A stretch of DNA of 64,000 nucleotides from an uncultured Prevotellaceae bacterium (GTDB lineage: Bacteria > Bacteroidota > Bacteroidia > Bacteroidales > Bacteroidaceae): positions 1-64,000 of the forward strand of contig CACWWZ010000009.1 in the NCBI GenBank assembly GCA_902764705.1, given 5' to 3'. Positions 1 to 7,680 of this stretch are shown in pieces. The notes below the pieces were generated by a model. It saw only the letters and a list, made by a program, of their open reading frames with translations. It ran no database searches and was not told the origin of the DNA. The position numbers and the translations under genes are program-made. Numbering within the stretch: the first letter of the stretch is position 1; each line of letters begins with the position of its first letter.

Positions 1-284
1 GTTCTACTTCGTTCATATATCTCGTTTTTTACTTTGACCTTTGGTCGAGCCTGCTTTTGCTCGGAATAACTGGAACAAGTTCCGTTCTTCTCTCGCTTAA
101 TCGCAGCCTTGTCTTTTTTTAAACCCTCGCGATTCTCGCGAAGGGCGAGGGGGTTTCTATTAATTAAAACAAAATGTTATTGCTGCGGTGCCCTACACGT
201 AGGGCGTGCAACGAGTCTTAGTGTTGAATTATTATTTCTTCTATCGTGTTCGTTTTTAATATTTTTGCGATATCTGCGGGCAAA
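1..284. other. Gene-free stretch with palindromic elements
   Basis: No convincing gene is seen here. It contains a hairpin-forming segment at about 123-156 (arms CCCTCGC and GCGAGGG) and a near-perfect palindrome at 190-205 (GCCCTAC, two bases, GTAGGGC). Neither has a clear T-run in the direction of the neighbouring minus-strand gene, so they are weak terminator candidates. They look more like dispersed palindromic repeats, which is an inference. Confidence 0.4.
190..205. repeat. REP-like palindrome downstream of the BspA gene
   Basis: GCCCTAC and GTAGGGC form a perfect 7-bp inverted repeat with a 2-base centre. It lies in the noncoding stretch after the end of the leucine-rich repeat gene. 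Short GC-rich palindromes of this kind in AT-rich intergenic DNA resemble REP elements. Copy number elsewhere in the genome cannot be judged from this window. Confidence 0.4.
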
Positions 285-2759
285 TTACTCAGCTTTTCCC
301 ATTATGATGTTCACCACTTCCACAGCATCAGTAATCGTAACTTGGCCGTCGCTGGTCACGTCGCCCTTCAGGCCTCGTACATCAATATTTTCAGTGGCAA
401 CGTCTGAATTCAGATAGCCTGATTTCTTTGCATAGACGCTTACAGTGTTGGTATGGGGCATATCGACGTTGTTGCCAGTTTGATTAGTTGTGTTTGCCGG
501 AGTAGTAATGCTATACACGAAATCGACTCCTTCTGTCTCGCATTCAAACATCAGTTTTCCGCCTATATATTTAATAGTAGGTGTGGCGCACTTTTCTGGG
601 GTAGTGCCACTACCTCCTCCACTTTCGCCAAGTCCTACAATACTCCGAAAACGATTCCAAGGAGAAGATTGCCTATATTTTTCAATAGCATCATCGTAAA
701 CATGTAGTGTTCCTGATTCTAAAGTCTTTTTATCTAAAGCGTATTCACTTGTCGTTGGTGGATTTTCGGCATAAGAATATACTTCATTAAAACTACCACA
801 CCCCACAAAGGCTCTATTTTGAATGTAATACAAACTCGATGGTATTGTTAATTTTATTAAATTATTGCAATCAGCGAAAGCGAATTCATCTATCGACACG
901 ACACCATCGGGGATATTTAATGTTATCAATCCTTTACATCCTTGAAAAGCACTTTTTCCTATAGTACCGATGCTTGATGGTATAACACTGCTAGCGCATC
1001 CTAATATCAAAGTATTAGATGTTGTTTCAATTAGTGCATTACAATTATCTCTTGAGTCATAAATCGTATTTTCTGCGTTTACAATAATCGAAGTTAACTC
1101 ACTGCACCCACGAAAAGCGTCATTCCCTATTGATGTCACGCTGCCCGGGATGGTAATCGAAGTCAGGCCAGTGCAATACTGGAAAGCATACTTCCCTATG
1201 CTCGTCACACTGTTGGGGATGATTAATTCCGTTATTTCCGTATTCTCATCATTGTAAAGGTGATGTGCGTAATATAGTGGATTTGAAGTCTCACCACTAA
1301 AACTAATTCCACACCACGCTGCAATGTCCTTGACTATTACTTTTTGTAGGCCGCTGCAATTAGAGAAAGCAGAGTTTCCTATGCTCGTCACGCTGTTGGG
1401 AATTGTGATGGAGGTCAGACCGTTGCAATAGAAGAAAGCATGGTCTCCTATGCTCGTCACGCTGTTGCCGATGGTAATCGAAGTCAGGCCGCTGCAATAG
1501 GAGAAAGCTTCCTCGCCTATACTCGTCACGCTGTTGGGGATGGTAATCGAAGTCAGGCCAGTGCAATACTGGAAAGCATACTTCCCTATACTCGTCACGC
1601 TGTTGGGAATTGTAACGGAGGTTATAAAGTTACAACGGATGAATGCGGCATTGCTAATTTCTTCGACGGTGTTTGGTATAATTAATTCTTTTACCTCTGT
1701 TCCATTTAAATATAAGTGATTAGCATAGTATAATGGATTGGAGGAATACGTTTCTTCAACGTACCCTGACCCTCCGTCTTTATTTATATATTTTTCAAAA
1801 TAAATTTTACACCATGATTCTATGTCATGAATATGAACTTTTTTTAAATTGTTACAATATATAAATGCCAATTGTCCTATATTCTTTATTCCGTTTCCAA
1901 AAGATATAGATTCTAACTTAGTGCAACTCCTAAAAGCCCATTTGCCTATATTTGTAACACCATTACCGATATTCACAGATGACACTCCGCAACTCTCAAA
2001 AGCCGATTCATCAATTGTAGTTACATTATCAGGAATATCCATAGAGGTTATTTGAACACCAGTATATGCATTCTCCCCTATTATTGAAATACTATTAGAT
2101 ATGATTGTATTTTTGCATCCTTTTATTAACTTATTCGTACTAGTTTCAACGATTGCATTACAGTTATCTCTTGAGTCGTATACAGGGTTCTCCTCATTAA
2201 CAATAATCGAAGCCAAATCACTGTTACCTGAAAAAGCATCTTTTTCTATTGTTGTCAGGCTCTTAGGTATTGTGAGTGATGTAAGTCCGCAATAAGAAAA
2301 TGAACCAAGACCAACACTTATAACGCTATTGGGGATTGTTATGGATTTAATACCCATACAGCCATAGAAAGAACCTTCACCGATACTAATGACACCATCA
2401 CCTATTGTAACGGATGATAATTTTGTGCAATTAGCTAAAGCCCAGCATCCAATAGTGGCAACACTATTACCAATTAAAACAGAAATTAGGTTGGTGCAAT
2501 CATTGAAAGCCATGTTTCCGATACTTGTCACTCCATCCTCTATGACAATATTAGTGATATATTCTTTGTAACTTTGCCAAGGGACAATTAATGGGTAGTC
2601 ATAATCATACATTTTTCCTGTACCACTAATTGTAAGAGTTTTAGTCCCATCCACAAAAGTAAAACTAACGCCATCGCCACAAGAACCGCTATCATCCGCC
2701 ATTGCCATCATCGGCAACAGCATCATCATAAGTAATAGTAGTTGTTTTTTCATAATCAT
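285..2759 (-). CDS. BspA-family leucine-rich repeat surface protein with dockerin-like tail
   Basis: Predicted secreted or surface protein of 824 residues, likely in adhesion or host/substrate binding like BspA-type LRR proteins. A signal peptide occupies about residues 1-21 (MMAMA then DD). Residues about 40-700 are about 23-residue repeats with consensus LTSITIPNSVTSIG-xx-AFxxC. About six consecutive units in the middle are nearly identical at DNA level. Two longer segments beginning NPLYYA are also duplicated, with HHLY or NHLY following. The C-terminus (GDVTSDGQVTITDAVEVV) is a single dockerin/EF-hand-like Ca-binding repeat, common at the end of Prevotella secreted proteins. The third codon, also ATG (MKKQL), is an equally good start. 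It lies downstream of a small lipoprotein gene on the same strand. Confidence 0.88.
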   Translation of the reverse strand: MIMKKQLLLLMMMLLPMMAMADDSGSCGDGVSFTFVDGTKTLTISGTGKMYDYDYPLIVPWQSYKEYITNIVIEDGVTSIGNMAFNDCTNLISVLIGNSVATIGCWALANCTKLSSVTIGDGVISIGEGSFYGCMGIKSITIPNSVISVGLGSFSYCGLTSLTIPKSLTTIEKDAFSGNSDLASIIVNEENPVYDSRDNCNAIVETSTNKLIKGCKNTIISNSISIIGENAYTGVQITSMDIPDNVTTIDESAFESCGVSSVNIGNGVTNIGKWAFRSCTKLESISFGNGIKNIGQLAFIYCNNLKKVHIHDIESWCKIYFEKYINKDGGSGYVEETYSSNPLYYANHLYLNGTEVKELIIPNTVEEISNAAFIRCNFITSVTIPNSVTSIGKYAFQYCTGLTSITIPNSVTSIGEEAFSYCSGLTSITIGNSVTSIGDHAFFYCNGLTSITIPNSVTSIGNSAFSNCSGLQKVIVKDIAAWCGISFSGETSNPLYYAHHLYNDENTEITELIIPNSVTSIGKYAFQYCTGLTSITIPGSVTSIGNDAFRGCSELTSIIVNAENTIYDSRDNCNALIETTSNTLILGCASSVIPSSIGTIGKSAFQGCKGLITLNIPDGVVSIDEFAFADCNNLIKLTIPSSLYYIQNRAFVGCGSFNEVYSYAENPPTTSEYALDKKTLESGTLHVYDDAIEKYRQSSPWNRFRSIVGLGESGGGSGTTPEKCATPTIKYIGGKLMFECETEGVDFVYSITTPANTTNQTGNNVDMPHTNTVSVYAKKSGYLNSDVATENIDVRGLKGDVTSDGQVTITDAVEVVNIIMGKAE

Positions 2760-2787
2760 CTGTGTTAATCCGTGTTATCTGTTTTCG

Positions 2788-3075
2788 TTAATAATACAAA
2801 TGCTCCTCACCGTCCCACTCGGTGTTTATCCACACACCAAACAGGACGTGATTCACGTTGTTTACAATCTCAGGGTAAATAGGGTCGTATTTCGCCTCGG
2901 GGTTCACCTCGACAAAGTCGGCAACCTTGTTGGTGAAGCGCAGCACGCTGTCGCGCGTCGCCACGTTCAGATGGTACGACTCCGTGTAGTAAGCCTGCAA
3001 CTCGGGGTAATCATGCGAAATCTCCTTCTCGCAAGCCACAAACGTGAAGGCGAACATCGCCAGGAACAGACACAA
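2788..3075 (-). CDS. Small putative lipoprotein
   Basis: A 95-residue product with a hydrophobic start and a lipobox-like end (FTFVAC followed by EKE), suggesting a lipidated periplasmic or surface protein of about 80 mature residues. No domain was recognised. The start is uncertain: the frame begins with TTG at 3075 and has no nearby upstream ATG. The same frame stays open upstream as far as a run of nine cytosines (minus strand) near 3191-3199. The gene may therefore have lost or shifted its true 5' end. It sits 28 bases upstream of the BspA-like gene and could be cotranscribed with it. Confidence 0.55.
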   Translation of the reverse strand: MCLFLAMFAFTFVACEKEISHDYPELQAYYTESYHLNVATRDSVLRFTNKVADFVEVNPEAKYDPIYPEIVNNVNHVLFGVWINTEWDGEEHLYY

Positions 3076-3181
3076 GAAAACCCTGCCACAAGAGGCTGAA
3101 GCCTGATGCAGCAGGGCTGAATGGGTAGGTTTTGTCCCGTGAAATGTGGTGTTACCGGCAGAGATGCCGTTTTCGATTATT

Positions 3182-3259
3182 TTACAAACTGGGGGGGGGC
3201 AATTCTTTTAAGCCCCTCATATTGAGCGCGTTATATGTCGTGTTTTGTAACTTCATCAT
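3182..3259 (-). CDS. Possible leader ORF crossing a homopolymeric C tract
   Basis: A 25-codon frame starts ATG ATG AAG about 17 bases after the predicted transcription start. It reads through nine consecutive cytosines (three proline codons) and stops just after them. Losing one C, or gaining two, would join it to the lipoprotein frame, which is open from the tract to 2788. It may be coincidence: the open stretch is only about 57 codons and the joined product would have an odd N-terminal extension. Confidence 0.2.
   Translation of the reverse strand: MMKLQNTTYNALNMRGLKELPPPSL
3191..3199. repeat. Nine-base homopolymeric G:C tract
   Basis: Nine consecutive G on the plus strand lie between the lipoprotein gene and its predicted promoter. 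Homopolymers of this length are prone to slipped-strand mispairing. Confidence 0.8.
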
Positions 3260-3282
3260 TTTAGCTGTAGTATATTTGATGG

Positions 3283-3313
3283 CAAAATTAAGAAAAATTA
3301 ATCGAAGTACAAA
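3283..3313 (-). promoter_or_regulatory. Bacteroidetes-type promoter for the lipoprotein/BspA unit
   Basis: On the minus strand TAATTTTG (3283-3290) matches the -7 form TAnnTTTG. TTTG (3310-3313) lies 19 bases further upstream as the -33 element. The predicted start near 3276 gives a leader of about 200 bases before the lipoprotein gene. It is back-to-back with the plus-strand promoter at 3331-3362. Confidence 0.6.
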
Positions 3314-3330
3314 ATAAAAAGCGATTATTT

Positions 3331-3362
3331 TTTGGTTATTAAGAAATTAATGTCTACTTTTG
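3331..3362 (+). promoter_or_regulatory. Promoter of the structured RNA candidate
   Basis: TTTG at 3331-3334, 20-base spacer, TACTTTTG at 3355-3362: a full match to the Bacteroidetes primary promoter. Transcription would start near 3368-3370, immediately before the hairpin-rich segment. Confidence 0.7.
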
Positions 3363-3367
3363 TAGCC

Positions 3368-3560
3368 GATATGTGTTTCTGCGGAGACACGTTATTATTT
3401 TTGATGCTCAATTCCTGTCCGAACTGCTACCTCGAAAGGGAAATAAGAGCAAAGTCAATCACATTGAAGTGTGCGCCATAGTGCGTGGACTTCATCATAC
3501 GTGATTGAAGGTTGTAGCAGACCTGGACAGGAGTATGGTTGAGGTCTGCGCTTTTCTTTT
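3368..3560 (+). ncRNA. Structured RNA candidate (6S-like or attenuator leader)
   Basis: About 190 bases between a strong promoter and a U-rich end. It opens with a 7-bp hairpin (GTGTTTC, loop TGCG, GAGACAC; 3373-3390). A long imperfect rod follows: CCTGTCC 3414-3420 with GGACAGG 3525-3531, CTGCTAC 3424-3430 with GTAGCAG 3514-3520, an asymmetric bubble, AATCAC 3457-3462 with GTGATT 3501-3506, and GAAGT 3466-3470 with ACTTC 3489-3493. A closing stem, large central bubble and apical stem recall 6S RNA. A terminator hairpin (GCAGACC 3517-3523 with GGTCTGC 3543-3549, then CTTTTCTTTT) shares bases with the closing stem, as in an attenuator. Which one it is remains undecided. Confidence 0.6.
3517..3560 (+). 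terminator. Intrinsic terminator overlapping the RNA closing stem
   Basis: A 7-bp perfect stem (GCAGACC/GGTCTGC) with a 19-base loop is followed by GCTTTTCTTTT. Its left arm reuses bases 3517-3520 of the GTAGCAG arm, so the rod and terminator cannot both be complete. Confidence 0.55.
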
Positions 3561-3649
3561 ATATATATAATAAGGTTAGTACGGACTTCGCCAATTGGAT
3601 GAAGAAGATAACTATAATTATATCATTAACTTTTTAAAACTAACATTTT

Positions 3650-5203
3650 ATGAAACAAAAACTTTTACTCAAATCAATGCTCTTGCTATTCGCCCTAGTA
3701 GCAGGAAGTTCGAGTGTGTGGGCAACGGATGTTGAATATAAATCGTTGACATTCCCAGACGAAAATTCAGCTAGCAATGGTTTGACCACTGCTCAATATG
3801 AGTCAACATGGACTGCAATAAGCGGTTCATTCGAATGGGATATTGCCAATTTTAATAACAACAATTGGTCTAATAATTGGACCTATATCAAATGTGGTCG
3901 CAAGAAAGGAAAATCAGCAAATACCCCTAGCGTAGCTACAATCACGACGAAATCTGCTATTGATCAAAAAATACAGAAAGTTGTGGTAAGTCTTGCCGCT
4001 ATAGACAAGAGTGATTATAACTCGATTAAAATGTATGTGGCTTCCGAAAACACTTTCACAAACGATTTACAGGAAATAGAAGTAACGGTTCCACTTTATG
4101 CCGAAGACCTTACTTTTGTTGTCCCGACCCCAACTGCAAACATGTATTACAAACTAGAATTTGACACTAAAGGTGCTTCAAGTAGTAACGGACATACTGT
4201 GATTACGAAAGTAGCATATTGCACTACATCAGAACCTAATACAGCGACCAATTATGAAAAGGTTACAGAAACAGTAACAATCAAAAGTAATGGCACACAG
4301 GAATCTGATGGTAGTTGTGTGGTAACATCTGGAAATGTAAATTCTACTGCAAAGTTTGGATATAGTTACGGGTTGAAGTTGGAATCTTCTTCTGGTGTTA
4401 TTACGATAACGACTCCTTCTGGGTCTAAGAATGCAAAAGTAGAATTCCTTTTCTCATCACAAATAGGTAACCTAAAGTTGGATGGTTCAGCTACAAACAC
4501 ACAAATATTTAGCAGTGGCAATGCTGATGATGGTTATATAGCAACTCTTAATATTCCCGATTCTAAAGCAGGAGAAGCTCTTACTATACAAAAGGGATCT
4601 GGCTCTCCTATTATATATAGAATTGTTCTTACTTATGAGGTCGAATCTGCTACAAATGTCTTCCTCACTACCAGCGACAACATGAATGGCTGGCGCTCGT
4701 TCTACGATGCTACGCAGGCATATACAGTAGATGCAAATACCACCATCTATACAATCCCCAGCACGTCTGGCTCTTCAGTAACGATGAATGCTGAAGCAGG
4801 AAATGTTATTCCTTCTGGTACACCCGTCATTTTGAAGACCACTGCAGGTGACCATAAGATGGTATTGACCAAAACTGATGGCACTGCTACATTGGGCTCT
4901 AATATCCTTGCCGTAACAGATGGTTCAAGTAATGTGGACGGCTATCGCCTGGGCTATAAAGCAGATCCTGGTATTGCATTCTACAAGTACACCACAACTA
5001 CGGCCCCTGCTGCAGGCATTGTTTACATTCCTGCTGGCAGCATGAGTGCACCTTCCTTGACTTTCAGCTTTGGTGAGACAACGGCCATTCAGTCTGTTAA
5101 TGCAGAAAAGACTACTGCTCCCCGCAAGGTGATGAAGGATGGCCGCATCGTCATCGAGACTGCTGAGGGTTTGTTCTCAGTAAGTGGTGCACGTGTGAAG
5201 TAA
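3650..5203 (+). CDS. Secreted protein with T9SS-like C-terminus, function unknown
   Basis: A 517-residue exported protein; the signal peptide ends near residue 25 (SSVWA then TD). No enzymatic domain is recognised. The body is rich in Ser, Thr and Asn and appears to be all-beta. The segment after about residue 340 (NVFLTTSDNMNGWRSF onward) resembles the C-terminal module seen in many Prevotella secreted proteins. The end (GRIVIETAEGLFSVSGARVK) resembles a short type IX secretion sorting domain, with the Gly-x-x-Val-Lys finish. It lies about 90 bases downstream of the RNA candidate, whose terminator could control it. A 47-codon gene follows after 41 bases. Confidence 0.75.
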   Translation: MKQKLLLKSMLLLFALVAGSSSVWATDVEYKSLTFPDENSASNGLTTAQYESTWTAISGSFEWDIANFNNNNWSNNWTYIKCGRKKGKSANTPSVATITTKSAIDQKIQKVVVSLAAIDKSDYNSIKMYVASENTFTNDLQEIEVTVPLYAEDLTFVVPTPTANMYYKLEFDTKGASSSNGHTVITKVAYCTTSEPNTATNYEKVTETVTIKSNGTQESDGSCVVTSGNVNSTAKFGYSYGLKLESSSGVITITTPSGSKNAKVEFLFSSQIGNLKLDGSATNTQIFSSGNADDGYIATLNIPDSKAGEALTIQKGSGSPIIYRIVLTYEVESATNVFLTTSDNMNGWRSFYDATQAYTVDANTTIYTIPSTSGSSVTMNAEAGNVIPSGTPVILKTTAGDHKMVLTKTDGTATLGSNILAVTDGSSNVDGYRLGYKADPGIAFYKYTTTTAPAAGIVYIPAGSMSAPSLTFSFGETTAIQSVNAEKTTAPRKVMKDGRIVIETAEGLFSVSGARVK

Positions 5204-5244
5204 GAATCATAAGTAGAACAATATAATCATAAGGAGTTAATATT

Positions 5245-5388
5245 ATGAAGAAAGAATATATTCAGCCTTCTGTGAAGGAAATCAAATTTAAAATGAGTTA
5301 TCTGATTGCCAGCTCTCTGCCGACTTCTAATGACACCCCTGGTGAGTGGGGTGCTCCCCGATACGACGACGATGAGCCGACATTCTAA
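5245..5388 (+). CDS. 47-residue peptide with MKKEYIQPSV start and acidic tail
   Basis: The small gene encodes MKKEYIQPSVKEIKFKM, then SYLIASSLP, then an acidic tail with TPGEWGAPRYDDDEPTF. It has a clear AAGGAG Shine-Dalgarno site at 5231-5236, eight bases before ATG, which is unusual for this group. From general knowledge, Prevotella genomes carry many short proteins of this shape: a basic MKKxYxxP front, a hydrophobic LIASS-like middle and an acidic, Gly/Trp-containing tail. They often sit beside secreted proteins, and their function is not known to me. The layout resembles a leader-plus-core precursor, but no modification enzyme is adjacent. Confidence 0.7.
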   Translation: MKKEYIQPSVKEIKFKMSYLIASSLPTSNDTPGEWGAPRYDDDEPTF

Positions 5389-5474
5389 TTATAAAAATCA
5401 ATAAAACAACTGATCCCTAAGTGAAGGGATGCATAATTGTTATAAATTAGTTAAAATCAATAAGTTGATTTTGA

Positions 5475-5507
5475 GGCCACTGCTTCGCGATGAAGCGGTG
5501 GTCTTTT
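5475..5507 (+). terminator. Intrinsic terminator after the secreted protein/peptide genes
   Basis: A 12-bp stem (GGCCACTGCTTC with GAAGCGGTGGTC, two G-T pairs) with a 5-base loop is followed by TTTT. Confidence 0.75.
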
Positions 5508-5518
5508 GATACATGGGG

Positions 5519-5545
5519 CCTGTCCCCGGGGTGACAAGGGACAGG
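5519..5545. repeat. REP-like inverted repeat CCTGTCCC/GGGACAGG
   Basis: CCTGTCCC (5519-5526) and GGGACAGG (5538-5545) are perfect 8-bp arms. A further ACTGTC follows at 5548-5553. The GC-rich form in an AT-rich gap suggests a REP-type dispersed palindrome. Confidence 0.45.
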
Positions 5546-5638
5546 TAACTGTCACTATTACAACTAGGGAGGAAAAGGGGGAGAAGTCCCGTAGATACCA
5601 AAAAAAACGCAGAAATGCAAGCGTTTTGGCGTAATTTA

Positions 5639-5670
5639 TTTGCATTTTCACTCACTTATTCGTAACTTTG
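5639..5670 (+). promoter_or_regulatory. Promoter of the ABC-F gene
   Basis: TTTG 5639-5642, 20-base spacer, TAACTTTG 5663-5670: a full match to the group's primary promoter. It gives a leader of about 18 bases before ATG at 5695. Confidence 0.75.
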
Positions 5671-5694
5671 CAGGCTGTAATATAATAAGGTAAG

Positions 5695-7656
5695 ATGATT
5701 TCTGTAGAAGGACTGCGTGTAGAGTTTGGTGTGAAGCCGTTGTTTGCGAACGCCAGTTTCGTAATCAACGACCGCGACCGTATTGCCCTGGTGGGCAAGA
5801 ACGGTGCGGGTAAATCGACTCTGCTCAAAATACTTTGCGGGCAGCAACAGCCGACAGCCGGTGTGGTGAGCGTGCCCAACGATGCAACGATAGGCTATCT
5901 GCCGCAGGTGATGAACCTGCAGGACACGATGACGGTGCGCGAAGAGACCCAGAAGGCCTTTGCCGACATCAAGCAGATGGCCCAGCGCATAGAGCGCATG
6001 AACCAGCAGTTGGCCGAACGCACGGACTACGAGAGCGAGGAGTATATGGCGCTGGTGGAACGGTTTACGCAGGAGCATGACCGTTACCAGATGATGGGCG
6101 CGGACGGCTATGAGGCCGAGATAGAGCGCACGCTGATTGGACTGGGATTTGAGAGAAGTGATCTGGATCGCCAAACGCGGGAGTTTTCAGGCGGTTGGCG
6201 CATGCGTATCGAACTGGCGAAAATTCTGCTGCGAAAGCCCGACGTGCTGTTGCTGGACGAGCCTACGAACCATCTGGACATTGAGTCGATACAATGGCTG
6301 GAACAGTATCTGGCCAACACGGCGAAGGCCGTTGTGCTGGTAAGTCACGACCGTGCATTCATCAATAACGTGTCGAATCGGACGATGGAGATATCGTGCG
6401 GTCAGATTACGGACTACAAGGTGAAGTACGATGAATATGTGGTGCTGCGCAAGGAGCGTCGCGAACAGCAGCTGAGGGCCTACGAGAACCAGCAGAAAGA
6501 AATAGCCGAGATGAAGGACTTCATTGAGCGTTTCCGCTATAAGGCCACGAAGGCCGTGCAGGTGCAGCAGAAGGTGAAGCAGCTGGAAAAAATCGTGCCC
6601 ATCGAGGTGGACCAGGTGGACAATTCCGCCATGCATCTGAAGTTCCCGCCCTGTCTGCGAAGCGGCGACTATCCCGTCATCTGCGACGAGGTGGCAAAGA
6701 ATTATGGCGAACACAATGTGTTCGCAAAGGTAAACATGACCATCAAGCGTGGCGAGAAGGTAGCCTTTGTGGGTAAGAACGGCGAGGGTAAGTCGACGCT
6801 CGTGAAGTGCATCATGGGCGAGATTCCGTTTGACGGCAGCCTGAAGATAGGCCATAACGTGCAGATAGGCTATTTTGCCCAGAACCAGGCACAGCTGTTG
6901 GACGAGTCGCTGACCGTGTTCCAGACAATAGACAATGTGGCAAAAGGCGAAGTGCGCCTGAAAATCAACGACATACTGGGTGCCTTTATGTTTGGCGGTG
7001 AAGCGGCGGACAAGAAGGTGAAAGTGCTGAGCGGCGGTGAGCGCAGTCGTCTGGCAATGATTCGCCTGCTGTTGGAACCCGTGAACCTGCTGATTTTGGA
7101 CGAGCCTACGAACCATCTGGATATGGCGTCGAAGGATGTGCTGAAGGAAGCCATCAAGGTTTTTGACGGTACGGCCATCGTGGTGAGTCACGACCGTGAG
7201 TTCCTGGACGGCCTAGTGACGAAGGTTTATGAGTTCGGTGGCGGCAAGGTGCGCGAGCATTTGGGCGGCATCTACGACTTCCTGCGTACGAAGAAGATCT
7301 CTGAGCTGAGCGAGTTGCAGGGGGGAAGCGCTAGCAGCACTAGTAGCTCTAGTGGGACTAGTAGGGCTAGTGAGACTAGTGAGACGAGTGTTCCTAGCAG
7401 CGGCGCACAGAGCTACGCTGAGCGCAAGGAGCAGCAGAAGCGGGTGCGCAAGGCTGAGAAGGCTGTAGAGGAGTCGGAACGGAAGATCAGCGATATGGAA
7501 CGCAGGCTGAAGGAGTTGGACGACCTGCTGATGAAGCCCGAAAATGCGTCGGACATGGAGTTGGTGACAGAGTACACGTCCACGAAGAAAGCCCTGGACG
7601 AAGAGGTGGAACGATGGGAAAAACTGTCGGAAGAGCTGGATACTTTGAACATATAA
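5695..7656 (+). CDS. ABC-F family ATP-binding protein
   Basis: A soluble twin ABC ATPase (653 residues) of the ABC-F group, which act on the ribosome in translation or antibiotic protection rather than as transporters. ABC1 has Walker A GKNGAGKST at about 34-42, signature FSGGWRMR at 164-171 and Walker B LLLDEPTNHLD ending near 193. ABC2 has Walker A GKNGEGKST from 360, signature LSGGERSR from 445 and LLILDEPTNHLD from about 465. No membrane segments are seen. Residues about 546-569 form a Ser/Thr linker encoded by nine-base tandem repeats. After it comes a charged coiled coil (about 580-650) like the C-terminal arm of Uup-type proteins. It closely resembles the YheS/Uup branch, but the subfamily is not certain. 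Confidence 0.93.
   Translation: MISVEGLRVEFGVKPLFANASFVINDRDRIALVGKNGAGKSTLLKILCGQQQPTAGVVSVPNDATIGYLPQVMNLQDTMTVREETQKAFADIKQMAQRIERMNQQLAERTDYESEEYMALVERFTQEHDRYQMMGADGYEAEIERTLIGLGFERSDLDRQTREFSGGWRMRIELAKILLRKPDVLLLDEPTNHLDIESIQWLEQYLANTAKAVVLVSHDRAFINNVSNRTMEISCGQITDYKVKYDEYVVLRKERREQQLRAYENQQKEIAEMKDFIERFRYKATKAVQVQQKVKQLEKIVPIEVDQVDNSAMHLKFPPCLRSGDYPVICDEVAKNYGEHNVFAKVNMTIKRGEKVAFVGKNGEGKSTLVKCIMGEIPFDGSLKIGHNVQIGYFAQNQAQLLDESLTVFQTIDNVAKGEVRLKINDILGAFMFGGEAADKKVKVLSGGERSRLAMIRLLLEPVNLLILDEPTNHLDMASKDVLKEAIKVFDGTAIVVSHDREFLDGLVTKVYEFGGGKVREHLGGIYDFLRTKKISELSELQGGSASSTSSSSGTSRASETSETSVPSSGAQSYAERKEQQKRVRKAEKAVEESERKISDMERRLKELDDLLMKPENASDMELVTEYTSTKKALDEEVERWEKLSEELDTLNI
7331..7402 (+). 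repeat. In-frame nonanucleotide repeats (eight units) in the ABC-F linker
   Basis: Eight consecutive 9-base units, mostly beginning CTAGT or CTAGC, give a tripeptide-periodic linker (ASS, TSS, SSG, TSR, ASE, TSE, TSV, PSS). The length is a multiple of three, so unit gain or loss would keep the frame. The repeats sit exactly between the second ATPase domain and the C-terminal coiled coil. Confidence 0.85.
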
Positions 7657-7680
7657 CAATTAACATTATATAAATAAGGT

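Larger units (their letters stand above)
5389..5638. other. Gene-free stretch with terminator and palindromic repeat
   Basis: No gene is seen. It contains a small hairpin (ATCCCT/AGGGAT near 5411-5428), the intrinsic terminator at 5475-5507 and an inverted repeat at 5519-5545. Confidence 0.5.

Noticed and set aside
1130-1640. Regularly spaced similar sequences that could suggest a CRISPR array
   Set aside because: They are in-frame 23-codon leucine-rich repeats of one protein with no unique spacers.
3132-3317. 61-codon plus-strand frame over the G tract
   Set aside because: It crosses the minus-strand promoter, has no conserved features and is explained by noncoding and leader sequence.
6187-7191. 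Long minus-strand frame (334 codons) opposite the ABC-F gene
   Set aside because: It is antisense to a clearly conserved gene and His/Leu-rich without domains; typical shadow of biased codon use.
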